Assembly: GCF_001625195.1 (NCBI RefSeq)
Contig: NC_054391.1
Location: forward strand, 3,069,390 to 3,133,389
From: Drechmeria coniospora
Lineage: Eukaryota > Ascomycota > Sordariomycetes > Hypocreales > Ophiocordycipitaceae
Direction of reading: 5' to 3'
Length of the DNA stretch: 64,000 nucleotides
Below are positions 53,387 to 64,000 of the stretch, piece by piece. How positions within the stretch are numbered: the stretch's first letter is position 1; each line of letters starts with the position of its first letter. The notes under the pieces are model-generated. The model searched no databases, was not told the DNA's origin, and was given only the letters and a program-made list of their open reading frames with translations. Position numbers and translations under genes: made by a program.

Positions 53387-55690
53387 ATGGTATCATCGCT
53401 CGTCCTCGTCGCCGAACGGAGGCATCTGGCCTGGCCTGTTGATAAAAAGGCGTCGGAAGACGGTGTCTGGGACGACGCAGTGCTGCCAACGCCATCGCCC
53501 ACGGAGGCTGCATGGAAGGGGGCCTCCACAATGGCGCCCGTGAACACTGGTCAGCTGTCACCTCTGAGCTCGGGTGTCGAGTTGACTGTCGATGCCTTCT
53601 CAGCCGAGACAACGGCGCCGTCGGCTTCCTCCTCCTGCGCCGATTCCTGGAGCGTCGGGTACGCAGATCGCGACGAGGGCGATGAGGATGCCCCATGGGA
53701 TCTTTGGGAACGAAACTCGGACGATGCCTTGACGGTGCCAAAGCTGGAAGCCACCGAGGACGAAATAAACCTTGACGACGTCAAGCTAGCTCCGCTGGTG
53801 CCATCATCCCCGAACGGCCCCGCTCCGTCGGGAGGCTCCCGTGTCAAGCAGAAGCGGCCCCGTGGTCGGCCCAGAAAACACCCTCTCCTCTCCGCGGACG
53901 CTTCCGTCAAGGTGAACAAGGGGCGATCCAAGACAGGATGCATCACCTGCAGGAAGAGGAAGAAGAAATGCGACGAGGCCAAACCTCGCTGTACGTTTTC
54001 GTGGCGGAAACGCGAGCATGCCATGGACCCCGTTCCGCTGACACCTACTCGTAGGCATGAATTGCGAGAAGAACGCCGTCGTGTGCGAGGGCTACCACGA
54101 GAAGCAGATGTGGAAGAGCGGCAAGGAAAGGGCCGAGGAGGGTACGGAAACACGTCCGCCTGCTGGCCGCCGGCTAACTCGGTGGCAGAGCGGATTAGGC
54201 GAGAGTCCCTGCCATCTATCACCATGCAGCCCATTTTCCACGGCGTCGAAACGGTCGAGGACAAGATATTTTGGAAGCATTACGTCAACCACTTCAGCAA
54301 CGTTCTCACCGTCGAGGGTGAAGCGAGGAATGCATTCAAGGATATCATACTGCAACTTGCCAATCACCATCAGGGCCTCATGCACTCCATACTCGCCGTG
54401 AGCAGCAAGCACATGGAGTTCGATTCTCCCTACGGCGTCAACATCCTCCTCGAAAACCCTTCGGCAAGTCGAGAGTCCATCCACCACCGGGCCGAGTACC
54501 ACCACAGCGAGGCCTTGAAACGGTTCTATGACGACATGAACTTCCCCCTGGACAAGGACGACCCTGAGTATGAAGCGTTTCTGGCTGCACAATATGGCCA
54601 GATTCTCTGCTTGCTGCTTCAAACCAGAGCCGAGGGTAACCCTAGGGGCGAGCACAGGTTTCACCTGAAGGGCTATCAGAAACTCATCCAGCAGTCGCCT
54701 CCGGGTGACACGGTCTTTTATACGTTTATCACCGAATTTTTTCAGTATCACATATACGCCGACGATCTTCTCTGGCACCCCGAGACGAGGACCGATCGCT
54801 TGACGTCGGAGCACTGGGAACCGTCGGTCCCCATTGACAAGCCCCGACTGCTCGGGGTTGCCGACGGCTTCCTGCCGTACCTCTCGCAGATCACGAGCAT
54901 CCGCAACACCATCCGCGCGAACCTGGCCGCTTCGGTCGATCCTCCCGTTGACTATATCACCCTCTTCAAGGCGGTTGATATCGACGCGGCCATCCGCGAA
55001 TGGTCTCCGCAATGGCCGTTGGGTGACAGTCGAGATCGCGTGGCGCCGCTCTACAAGCAGATGATGTGGGTGTATTTGTTCCGGACCATTTATCCACCGT
55101 GCTCGCCCCCTTCACGGCGTGCAACGGTCGGGTCACTGCCAGCCGTCTCGTTGATGACGCCCCCGCCGCAGCGTCGCGCCTCGATGGCTGCCAGCGTCGG
55201 GACTGGGGCAGCCGCCAACAAGCCTGCTCTTGGAGGTCACCTGCCGCGGAGTTGCCCATCGTCCCGCAACCCATCCAGGACTTCATCGATGCACGAGTTG
55301 GACTCGTCCGCCATCGGCCAAAGTTTTGAATGCCATCGTCAACCGTCCCCACCGGCTGTTCGACGCCCTGCTCATGAAGACGATCGCGTGACGCTCGCCG
55401 TGCAAGAATCGCTGGCCATTATGGAATCCTTCAAGCCATCGGATCCGGCTCTGACGCTACTCCTGATACCTTGTCTGATTATCGGCACGGCATGCTTCGA
55501 GGCTGCGCAGCGCGATCGTGTCAGAGCCACGGTGAAGGTTGTGCGCGGCTACACAGGACTTCGTAACTGCGACCGCGTAGGCGAAGTTCTGGACAAAGTG
55601 TGGTCGCTCATGGATCAAGGTGACTGGATCTCGGTATGGGACTGGCAGAGCGTGGCAAGAGGGTTGGAGCTTGATTTTATTTGCTCATGA
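53387..55690 (+). CDS. AT-hook and Zn(II)2Cys6 transcription factor
   Basis: I read three exons: join(53387..53990,54055..54141,54189..55690), 730 residues, introns of 64 and 47 bp. Splicing out the first intron completes the fungal binuclear zinc cluster with Cys185, 188, 195, 202, 205 and 212 (GCITCRKRKKKCDEAKPRC, then MNCEKNAVVCEGY). Just before it, residues 157-164 (RPRGRPRK) form an AT-hook, giving a second DNA-binding element. The acidic, Ser-rich N-terminus may be an activation region. The long C-terminal part (LPSITMQPIFHGVE onward, with LLLIPCLIIGTACFEAAQR and GYTGLRNCDRV near the end) resembles the fungal-specific transcription factor domain. Targets are unknown. The start at 53387 is the first ATG of the frame; ATG 53531 is an alternative. 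Confidence 0.9.
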   Translation: MVSSLVLVAERRHLAWPVDKKASEDGVWDDAVLPTPSPTEAAWKGASTMAPVNTGQLSPLSSGVELTVDAFSAETTAPSASSSCADSWSVGYADRDEGDEDAPWDLWERNSDDALTVPKLEATEDEINLDDVKLAPLVPSSPNGPAPSGGSRVKQKRPRGRPRKHPLLSADASVKVNKGRSKTGCITCRKRKKKCDEAKPRCTFSWRKREHAMDPVPLTPTRRHELREERRRVRGLPREADVEERQGKGRGGYGNTSACWPPANSVAERIRRESLPSITMQPIFHGVETVEDKIFWKHYVNHFSNVLTVEGEARNAFKDIILQLANHHQGLMHSILAVSSKHMEFDSPYGVNILLENPSASRESIHHRAEYHHSEALKRFYDDMNFPLDKDDPEYEAFLAAQYGQILCLLLQTRAEGNPRGEHRFHLKGYQKLIQQSPPGDTVFYTFITEFFQYHIYADDLLWHPETRTDRLTSEHWEPSVPIDKPRLLGVADGFLPYLSQITSIRNTIRANLAASVDPPVDYITLFKAVDIDAAIREWSPQWPLGDSRDRVAPLYKQMMWVYLFRTIYPPCSPPSRRATVGSLPAVSLMTPPPQRRASMAASVGTGAAANKPALGGHLPRSCPSSRNPSRTSSMHELDSSAIGQSFECHRQPSPPAVRRPAHEDDRVTLAVQESLAIMESFKPSDPALTLLLIPCLIIGTACFEAAQRDRVRATVKVVRGYTGLRNCDRVGEVLDKVWSLMDQGDWISVWDWQSVARGLELDFICS

Positions 55691-57103
55691 TGAGCGACGA
55701 CGACTGCAACGCATGCCGTACGACACGCCATCAATCAATACGTTTACCACGTCCGGACAGGCGACAGACACTCTGTTCCTCGCGTCCGCCACAACTAATC
55801 GCGCAGCGTCCATCCGTACGGGCAGTGGTTAAGCCAAGCAATGCGAAGTACACGATACTTGGTTGAGCTTCCCACCGGTGAGGCATCCGTCAGCACGCTC
55901 TTTCGTCTTGAACTGTCTGAAAGACGGCGACTTGACGGTTTCTGCAGCCACCCAGGCTTTGTTCAACAATTCGTGCGTAGGCTGTGGGCGTGATGGCGAT
56001 TGTCAAGCGTATGCTCGTCCACTAAGCGGCTCCTGTCGGAGTGGTGTCGAGACCTGCGATCCGGCTGCTTGAAGGCAGCCGTAGCTTGGCCGGGCGTATG
56101 GTGAGCGTGATGTTGGTGATATGTTTGAGTTTCGGCTCTTCATCGTGTCGAGATTATTTCTGCACCGTGCTGAGTTCGACAACGGCACAAGTAGTTGACG
56201 GTAGGTCTGAGGTGGGCACATGATGCATTCTGAAAGTTATCTGTAGCCTGTATTGACTCGATTGGCAGAGCAGGATGGTACTGCGATTTCATTGCATTTG
56301 GGCTCTTTATTAGGAGCCCGCGTTCGAAAGCGTCTGAGCATGGGCATGGCTAATTTTGACGGATCGGTGCACGCTCACGGCTCGGTTTGAAGCATGATGA
56401 TGGGCTCGACCTCCACGGTGTTCTGTCATTGATGCTTGCATCTTGCACTCCCCATCCTTTGCGGTGGCCATGCGACTTTGTTCACACGAGGTTGTCGGGT
56501 AGAAATGGCAGCATCCTTGTACGTCTCAGCATAAACAATAAACAAGATCCCGTTTAGTGCATGGACTCCCATCTGGAAATCCCGTGATAGGGGCATGCGC
56601 ATTTGCTTGCGTCGACACACTGTGTACAGAATCTTCACACCACCTCCACTCAGGTTTCTTGCCAGGACTATTATTTTGGCTGGCTGCCATGCATGCATGT
56701 ATGTTTCGGTGTCCAATTGCTCTGCCACGTCTGCGCAAACAGCGGTGGAAGGATGAAGAGGCTTTGGGGCTTGGTCGTGGACGACTCGCTGCAGGAAGGG
56801 GGGCATAAAGGGAGACGGTATATTTGTAGACTGTTGGTTTCGATTTGAGGTATAGGGCATGAAACATCGACCATGCTCATATCGGTTCCGTCTCGGCTTC
56901 AACTCGGTTCAGCTTGGCCCAGATCGGTCAACGGGACACACGACTCTCATCCCCGACGTTTCCTTTCGTTCAGAAGTCGCTCCTACTTCCAGTGATTCGA
57001 CCGTCAACGGTCCAACATGGCAGCCTCGACGGCGCAAGCATGGCGTCGCGGCGGTTAGCGTCCGGTCCTGCGGACGGTGAAGGGCACGATGCCAATGCCA
57101 GAC
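55691..57103. other. Intergenic between convergent genes
   Basis: This is the 3' flank of both the transcription factor (plus) and the gene at 57104 (minus). No gene or notable repeat was recognised. Confidence 0.45.
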
Positions 57104-58309
57104 TCAATCGTGCTTCTTCTCCCCTTCCATGTAAAATTTGCCACGGCCCGGGTTCGCCACGGCCCTCGGTCCCGCCGCTTGCTCATCAGACTCGAGCGGC
57201 TGCGCCATCCTCTCGGCCGCGTCGACGTTCTGGGCCGGTGGTGAGACGACGGGGCCCCTGAAGGTGGTATCGACAAAGGCATCCTCGCCGATGGCGTGAC
57301 TCGAGTGCGGGGCCTCGGCAGCGACGCCGTCCATCATGCGGGCATCGCGACGCTCCTGCATGGCAGAGACGCTCACGGGGGTATCGCCACCGCCGACCAT
57401 GGGGGTGTCCCTATCACGGCGCGCGTCGATGACGCTCGAGCTTGTCCTCTCGACGTTGGTCGGCTGGTGGGTGGCCGAGGAGCCCGGGGGCACTCGGCGG
57501 TGGTAGATGGGCCCCGAGACGGTGCTGCCGGCGCCTTCGCCAAAGCCAACGAGGGAGGCGGAGCCGTCGTCGCTCATGCGGTCCTCGTAGCCGCCGACGG
57601 ATCGGGTGGCCATGGCGTCCATGTCCTCGTCGATGCCCATGCTGGCGACGGAGCCGGCCTCGCGGTAGTTGGTGTCGGTGCTGAGCATGTCCTCGTCACG
57701 GTCGCCGGCCGTCGTTCGCAAGTCGTCGCCCTCCTCGCCGACGTGGCTCTCGGTCGCGCTGGCGGAGCCGACGGTGCTCATCTTCGTCACCGCCACGGGC
57801 TGGCCGTTGCTGTCGAAGTAGGCGGCCGTCAGGTGCTGGGTGGGCGGATAGTTCAGGGGGAAGGCCGACGTCGACGTCGGCGTCGTCTGGGGCGAGAGCG
57901 AGGACGCAGCACCGGGCTGGCCTGCGGTCGGAGGAGCGGTGCGCAGGGTGGACACCCGCTCGAGTCCGGCGAGGCGCGAGATGCGGTCGGCTCGCTCGGC
58001 CTCGAGACTCGTCGTCGAGGGGCTGTGCTGATGGCCGCGGCCCAGATTGCCGGCCGAGAAGTGGCCGCGGTGGCCGTCTTTGATGGCCGTGGTGGAGAGG
58101 GCGGAGAGGGAGGTGGTGGTGCTTGTGGGCGTGCCGCTGCGGGAAGATATGCGCCATCGCAGTCAGCTCGGCCGGACGGATTCGCCCTTTGGGGGCAGCG
58201 ACGGGGGGGGCAAGCTCTCGGTGGCAACATACGGCATCTCGGACGGCGTGTCGTGGTTGGAGCCCGGCGGGGGCAGGTTGATGAAGATGGGGTGCGGCGG
58301 CTGGGCCAT
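57104..58309 (-). CDS. Unknown low-complexity fungal protein
   Basis: I read two exons: complement(join(57104..58136,58233..58309)), 369 residues, with a 96-bp intron using GTATGT, a CTGAC branch site and GCAG. The N-terminus (MAQPPHPIFINLPPPGS) leads into a Ser/Thr-rich stretch with SLEAERADRISRLAGLERV (about 62-80), which looks like a short helix. The rest is acidic, with DEDM, GIDEDMD and EDRMSDDG elements, and the tail reads GRGKFYMEGEKKHD. No domain, signal peptide or membrane span is visible. The combination of conserved-looking ends and a disordered centre suggests a regulatory or scaffold protein. The opposite strand is open over most of this length, a GC-bias artefact. Confidence 0.65.
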
Positions 58310-61300
58310 GACGACGGTCGTGCCTCGTCGACGGACGAGAAGCCAGCCAGGTGCGATGACTTGACCGGTCGGTCGGTCACGGGCCGGGGTGCTTACAGGA
58401 ACGTGGCCGACGCGCGGGGTGCTTCGGGCCGTCGGGAGGTCGAGAGCGAACGGTGCAGACGCAACGGAGGAGCGGCGCCGGCCATGTGGTATCTCGGCGC
58501 TGGATGCAGGCTAGGACGCGGGGATGCAGCGGATGGAGAGGATGGGGAGGAGGGCGTCGGGATGAGGGCGTCGGGATGAGGGCGCCGGGATGAGGTTGTC
58601 GGGATGAGGTTGTCGAGAGGAGGTTGTCGAGAGGAGAGGAAGGAAGGTCAGAGCCAGCTCTGGTGGAGGATGAGGTTGGTTCAGTTGGTGACGGCATAGT
58701 GGCGGCAGCTTGGTCCAGCAGCACCACTGAGGGCATTGGGTACACCGGTCTACCCTTCTGTACCCGACAGTCGCTCATTGAACGGGGCCAGTTGGGTGCG
58801 TCCCGAAGTAGCTTTAGGTACCTCATCCGTTGTTTTGGCAGCAGCACCGACAGGGCTATAGCGTAAATCGGCATCGGCGCAGAGGCCGGAGCCCTGTACA
58901 TGTACAGCCAGTCCAGTGCCCGCGCGGGGGTGCGTCATGTACATGTACATTAGAAAAATGCTCGTGCACTGTAGGAGCACCAGCGGAATACTACTAACCT
59001 ACCTACTAAGGTACCTACTACGACTAGGTTAGGTACAGGTTAGGTACCTAGTAGTGCTCTACTTGCACGCACAGGGAGCAAACGCACGCCGTACAGCACT
59101 CGTTCACGGCAAGGTTGGCGAGTACAGCAGGCAGGTGTGCGTGTGCAAGTACTAGAGGCACCACACTCTAGCCATGGCACACTCTAGCCATAGCACCGTC
59201 AATCATGGCCCTGCAATATCTGCAACACTCGCACTCGCATGCATTGCTTGCGAAGCCTGCCCAGTGCGGAGCTCGGCGATGTTTCAGGGTCCTCCCCCCC
59301 CCGAACCCGATGAGTGGCTGGCTGGTAGCCGGAGCGCCAAGAATGGGGCCGACCGCCTGTAAGTAGACAAGGTCGGTCCCCCCATTAGACGATCGCCGGC
59401 GGACGTCAGGGCCCACCAGTCGCCACGGCGGGGCAGCGCCAGGCGGATCATTAGGGGGGGAGGGGGAGGGGGGGTTCCTTGTGTTCAGCGGCATATCGTT
59501 CGCAACACCACTACTCCGTACAGCTACGCAGTAAATCGACCACCGCATGTGTTGGCATCAACACCAGCTGGGGTCCTATTCTGCCACTCTAGACTTGCCG
59601 TCGCGCACACCATGCTCCGGAGGAAGGGCGAGGCGTCGTGCCGACACCGCACGCCATTGGCCATGGACAAATGGATAGGCCGTTGGGCTCAGCGCTGGCC
59701 ATGATTGGGCGCCATCGACCATTAACTTTGACGCTGCGTGCTCCGACCTACCAGGCGATGGATGGATCTGGACACTAGTACGGAGTCATGGGCACCCATA
59801 CCGCCGCAGCGTTCTCGTAGCTTTTCGGTGTGCCACGTAGTATCCATCTGGCACTAGCAGGAAAACCTGTTTGTGAAGGGATAGGGGCTGCATGTTATTG
59901 CTGGCAACTCTGTGCCGGTGCCTTGTCGAAGGCCGGCGTTGAGGCATCGATGGCCTGACGGGGCGGATTAACTAACGGCCCTGCAACGTGCGACGGTGTC
60001 ATTCGCCTCACCCGGAAATTCAGTTCTTCCACTCTGTCACGACATGGGCGTCGTGGCCGTCATGATGTCAACTTGCACGTCAGTCGTCAGCATCCGACGA
60101 GAGGGACGCGCTATTACCTTGGATGCTGGTGCTTTGTCGAGCCGCGCCATGGTCCCGGACCCTTTGTTTGATCCGCCCCTCGCTTGAACGACGAAGCCGC
60201 GACCGTATCGCTTTGGGAAACCCTGCCGAGGATGGCCGATTGGCGACGACGGCCGTTTCCCCCAGGGCCACATGGCCCGGCCAAGAGCGATGCTTCGAGA
60301 GCCCGAGAGGGGGGTCTGGGAAGGATCCTGTGCGGCGTGCAACACACGGGCACAGTACGGGGTAGGGCGTGCGAGGAGCTGGTGCCGCCAACATGGATGC
60401 TGTCGTTGTCGTGTACAGGTCAAATCACGAGGACCGATGCCGTCCCTCCTCGTTTAGCCGGCCAGGGATGCCGGCCAGGGATGCGGCCAGGGACGCCGGT
60501 CAGGGATGCACACGACCAAGGGACTCGTCGGTTCCTGCACAGCGCCGATGCGCAAGCAGCCGGAAGCCTTTCACGGGAGGAACGGAGAGAAGGCGTTTTG
60601 GCCGTGACGCAAGGCAACGGCCGCCTTCTCTCCACGACGGCAGGACAGTAGCACCAACTGAACGCACGAAAGCAGGACCGTATGGCTGTACACCTACGCT
60701 CATGTGCGTGCTCGTAGTTATCGGTGCCGTAGGCAAATGAATGCGGCCATAGCACACGCGGCATCACGTCACATCACACGGTCAACCAGAGCGCCTCCCG
60801 ACTCAGCACGGCGCACCACACCACTCGGGGGACCGCATCCATGGGTGACAATGACCAGTTTCCTAATCCGAAGCCCAGCTGGGTGTGCGCGTGGAGCGAT
60901 TTTTTCCGACGCCATCTCGGGAACCTCTGCCGCTGCTGAGCGTGACATGCACCGACTCCGTACGGGGCAGCACAACCTTGGTGTTCGCCCGTCGCTGGCA
61001 AAGCTGGTCGTCGAAGTGGTTGCTCCCGCACCATCTTGCCTACGATGGCTACGAAGCGACACATGGAGCACGGTCGATTGCGCGAGGGCGGTTGATCATA
61101 TTACATCCATCCTATCGTGTATCATACTGCTCTGTCGCCGCCGCCGCCGCCGCCGCCTCTTCTCGACGAAGATTAAGTGTCCGGTCACGCACGGGAACAT
61201 GGCGATTCCTGTGGTTTTGCGTAGGCCGCGGGGGGGGTAGTACCATGGCAAGAACGAAAGCGAAGCAAGGCAGGAAACGCCATGCCATGCCAGGCCCTGC

Positions 61301-61396
61301 GGTCGCTGCCCACACCATGCCCCCCCTTTCGTCTCCGGTTGCTGCCCCCTTGTGGTGGCGGGCGTGCCCGTTGCCATTCGCCGTCGGACCGTCGAC
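58310..61396. other. Intergenic, repeats and no recognised gene
   Basis: It begins with the promoter of the gene at 57104-58309, which includes the ~15-bp minisatellite at 58550-58637. Around 58985-59060 there is an imperfect inverted repeat of CTACTAAGGTACCTA and TAGGTACCTAGTAG. At 60460-60510 a ~13-bp CCGGCCAGGGATG unit recurs four times. The long frames on both strands between 60.1 and 61.4 kb are not credible. Confidence 0.45.
58550..58637. repeat. Minisatellite of a ~15-bp unit (GGGATGAGGGCGTCG)
   Basis: Five to six tandem copies drift from GGGATGAGGGCGTCG to GGGATGAGGTTGTCG and GAGAGGAGGTTGTCG. They lie about 250-330 bp upstream of the start of the minus-strand gene at 58309. Confidence 0.8.
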
Positions 61397-61672
61397 CTAG
61401 GACAAGGTCAGGCTCAAGGCGACGAGGCCGGCGACCATGGAGACGGCGAGCAGGGTCGGGTCGTTGGCCTTGATGGCCGCGCTTTTCTTGGTGGTCGAGG
61501 CCGAAGCCGAGGCCGTCGCCTTCGCCGTCGCCGCCGCGGTGCCCGTCGCCGTCGCGCGGCCCGTCGTGGCCGCGACGGCCGTTGTGCTGGAGGCGGCCGA
61601 GGTGAAAGCCAGGAGCATGGCCATGGCGACAAAGGCAAGGGCGAGAAGGTTGTGGAACTTGGGTGTCATCAT
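61397..61672 (-). CDS. Small Ala/Thr/Ser-rich predicted GPI-anchored protein
   Basis: This 91-residue intronless ORF has two adjacent ATG codons at its start. Residues 1-27 (NLLALAFVAMAMLLAFTSA) form a signal peptide. The middle (about 28-70) is almost entirely Ala, Thr and Ser, a likely O-glycosylated spacer. The C-terminus is hydrophobic (LLAVSMVAGLVALSLTLS) after a small polar patch (KANDP), the pattern of a GPI-attachment signal. Such small cell-wall proteins are common in filamentous fungi and evolve fast. No family was assigned. A chance ORF is possible, but the complete signal/spacer/anchor layout in 91 codons argues against it. Confidence 0.7.
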   Translation of the reverse strand: MMTPKFHNLLALAFVAMAMLLAFTSAASSTTAVAATTGRATATGTAAATAKATASASASTTKKSAAIKANDPTLLAVSMVAGLVALSLTLS

Positions 61673-64000
61673 CTTGTCGGCAGCGTCGGGGTCGACTATC
61701 TATGGGCTGAGGATCCGTCTGCGGTACGAGCTGTCGAGCGACGTTGGAGCTGCCGTCGTGACGTCCAAACTTTTCGTCGTAGGTAATTATGTACCGCGTC
61801 GTTGCCGGCCGGCTGAGCTCTGCGTGCTTCTGCGTCCGAGGGGAGGAGGGAGGATGCAAGACAGGGTGGGCGACTGCGTACGATGGCGCTTCGGTGCGTC
61901 GGTGATACCTTGATGCTGCTGGTCCGGTGCCGTCTGGGTGCCCTCGAGAGGCGGCCACGGCTTAAATAGATGTACGTCCGGCGGCCTCTCGCACTTTACC
62001 GCGCCCGTGGTGCCAGTGATTCCGTCCGCTTCGATGAACGGCAGGCCACGCAAGCCTCTCGGACACACGCCGAAGCTGGACGCCCCCTTCCCGCCTCCCC
62101 CCTTGCTCCCTGTCGCGTACCCGATAGACTGTGCGTCACATAAGAGTGTATCCTGGATTGTTGGCAGCCTGCAGGCGACGCCGAAGGAGGAAAGAGATCA
62201 AAAACTGGCCCGTCCCACCGCAGCCTCGTGTGCATGTACTTGCTCCGTCTGCATTTGGCAGCGCCAACTCGCACGTTCTCCGTGCTCGCCCTCGTATTCA
62301 TGAGTGGTGAACCGATACACGGGGGGAGGGGGGGGGGCGTGCTGGTACTCTTACGCCGACGGGAGGGGGGGCCGACGTGCGGCGTCGGCGTGTTGCACGA
62401 CGGGCCTGTGGAACTGTACGCGTACTCGTCACCTGCTGCTCGCCATGGATGGGTGGATGGATGGATGAATGGATGGATGGATGAATGAATGAATGATGAA
62501 TGCCTTGGGTAGGCCATGCAGCTCTCCCCCCCCCCCCCCCCCCCCCCCCCCGGCATGCAGCCTCCCCCCTGCTGTCGTCGTTGCCTCCGCCTTGGTCGTA
62601 TACAACCATACAGTTGCAAATGGGTCTTGGCCGTATCGGCATCGGTATCGGCTTCGGTTGTTGCGTCTGTGACTGCATCTGCTCTTCGAGGGGGGACGGA
62701 TACGGCGACCGAGTTGACAGTGTGCGAGTGGCCACGTTGCGCCATATGCCTTGAAAACTGAAGCTGGCAATGGGCTCCAGAGGAAGCAAACAACGGAGGA
62801 AGGGACGGGTGAGCGGCGGCTGCCTGCGCCGGAGGCGAGGTGTGTGCCTCGACTCGAGGTGTTTGCATGGATAAAGTATTACTGCACTGGGGTTAGTATT
62901 CGTGCAAGTGTACAACTATTATTCCGAACTCGAAGTACATGTACATCGGACATGATATATGCCAGTACTCCGTAGGTGCACTCCGTAGGGAGCAAGTACG
63001 GCACACTATCAACACCTTGTACAGACATGCCAACAATACTCCGCACTGCGTACTCTGTACAGCAATACTCCGTACTGTAGTGGTGTAGTCGCCAAGAATG
63101 CATGCTATTAATACATGTTAATAATACACCGTGCATGCTAATAATACATTCACACTGTCAGGCAAGTACCAGTGCCAGTACACCAACACATGAATACAGA
63201 TCAATACACCATACGGGTAGATGAATGCGTATTTTCATACATATTCGCACATGCACACACACTTACATGCAACCGTTGCTTCAAGCACAGTTACACGCAT
63301 GTAGGCATACGTACACTTGAGGGCACGTGTGCCCTCGTATCGACCTACCAGCCTGTGGTCCGTACGCAGACGAAACAACAGGAAGCATCATGTGTTTTGC
63401 GTGGAGAAGAGGGTGGCGAGAACACGTCACAGCTGGGCGTCCAACGACGGGCGCACTGTTCACGACCAGCCAGCGTGCCTGCCAGCCAGCAAGCCAGCCA
63501 GGTCGTTGCGTTGCGTTGGTTGCGTTGCATCTTTGCCGCAGGAGTGTCAAGTCCCGAAGCGCGCGCGCATCAGCCAACCGCATGGAAGTCGAGTAAGCCA
63601 TCAGACCCAAACCCCCCCCTTCCCCTCCCCTCCCCTCTCACCCTCTCACCCCCCCCCTTCCCTAGCCATACGCTATACGGTTGCTGAAAAGAATAACATC
63701 GGGAATTTACGCGTGCCCTGTGCGTCCTCCCATTCAGGTTCCACGTTCCCATCACAAGCCCAACGAGGTGCACAACGCGCGGGCGGGCCCCGGCCTGCTT
63801 CAGATGAGTTAATTCCGGCCCTCCTGCACGTCGTGGCCGCGTCATGAGCACATTGTCGGACGACCAACCACGGGTTCCTGGAACGGGGGCCGGAATGAAG
63901 CACGTTGTACTGCCGGTTGCTTGCCGGTCGCTCGACGCGCTCCCCTCGAGTATCTGATGTTGGTTTGGCTTCACGGGCGAATTATCATCCCCTCCGTTTG
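61673..64000. other. Intergenic to the window end, simple repeats
   Basis: It contains an (ATGG)n/(AATG)n tract at 62446-62502, a run of 26 C at 62526-62551, GTAC-rich DNA with TACTCCGTA elements around 62965-63075, and a CCCCTCCCCT tract at 63612-63660. Low-complexity frames (IHSSIHPFIHP type) derive from these repeats. No gene was recognised. Confidence 0.5.

Noticed and set aside
57296..58579. 427-codon plus-strand frame opposite the unknown protein at 57104-58309
   Set aside because: Arises from codon bias of the true gene; the minus strand has a canonical intron joining two exons, this strand has none.
1..64000. tRNA, rRNA genes and CRISPR arrays
   Set aside because: No cloverleaf with paired A/B boxes, 5S-like sequence or spacer-repeat array was recognised by eye; a tRNAscan run would be needed to exclude tRNAs fully.

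Overview
The window looks like nuclear DNA of a filamentous ascomycete, most likely a Sordariomycete of the order Hypocreales. Genes are split by short introns (about 47-160 bp) with GT..AG ends and CTAAC/CTGAC branch sites. Coding exons are GC-rich. The gene set is typically fungal: a BRCT-WGR-PARP polymerase, a SUR7/PalI membrane protein, a WDR6/Rtt10-type WD40 protein, mitochondrial acetolactate synthase, a Zn2Cys6 factor and an F-box protein. Two toxin-like multidomain proteins would suit an insect- or nematode-associated species, but that lifestyle is an inference.

Layout. 0-0.6 kb: N-terminus of a PP-Z-like phosphatase running off the left edge (minus). 1.4-9.2 kb: gene-poor DNA with minisatellites, a duplicated 0.7-kb segment whose second copy carries RIP-like transitions, a decayed hAT transposase and one small secreted-protein ORF. 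9.2-11.5 kb: PARP (minus, 3 exons). 12.8-14.3 kb: F-box gene with an in-frame TAG. 16.2-17.2 kb: SUR7/PalI protein. 17.8-21.2 kb: WDR6-like protein. 21.2-26.9 kb: gene desert full of GTAC motifs. 26.9-32.8 kb: a convergent pair of multi-exon toxin-like genes. 32.8-38.3 kb: gene desert with a long pentanucleotide microsatellite and an AT-rich island. 38.3-42.5 kb: a large unknown protein, also crossed by one in-frame TAG. 43.5-46.1 kb: acetolactate synthase (minus, 8 exons). 47.3-48.9 kb: probable decayed Myb/SANT-like gene. 53.4-55.7 kb: AT-hook plus Zn2Cys6 transcription factor. 57.1-58.3 kb: unknown low-complexity protein. 61.4-61.7 kb: small predicted GPI-anchored protein. The rest is repeat-rich intergenic DNA.

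The genes do not form one pathway; this is a mixture of housekeeping genes and lineage-specific accessory islands. The main points of interest are: (i) the convergent toxin-like pair, one member carrying a candidate papain-like Cys-His-Asp domain between a signal peptide and duplicated C-terminal domains; (ii) an acetolactate synthase with Pro replaced by Val at the classic herbicide-resistance position; (iii) an intergenic sequence code built on GTAC and the half-site ACTCCGTA, including perfect palindromes; (iv) two otherwise intact genes each broken by a single TAG; (v) a segmental duplication with one-sided C-to-T/G-to-A decay.

All exon structures were derived by eye from splice signals and frame continuity. 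No database search was run, so family names rest on motif recognition.
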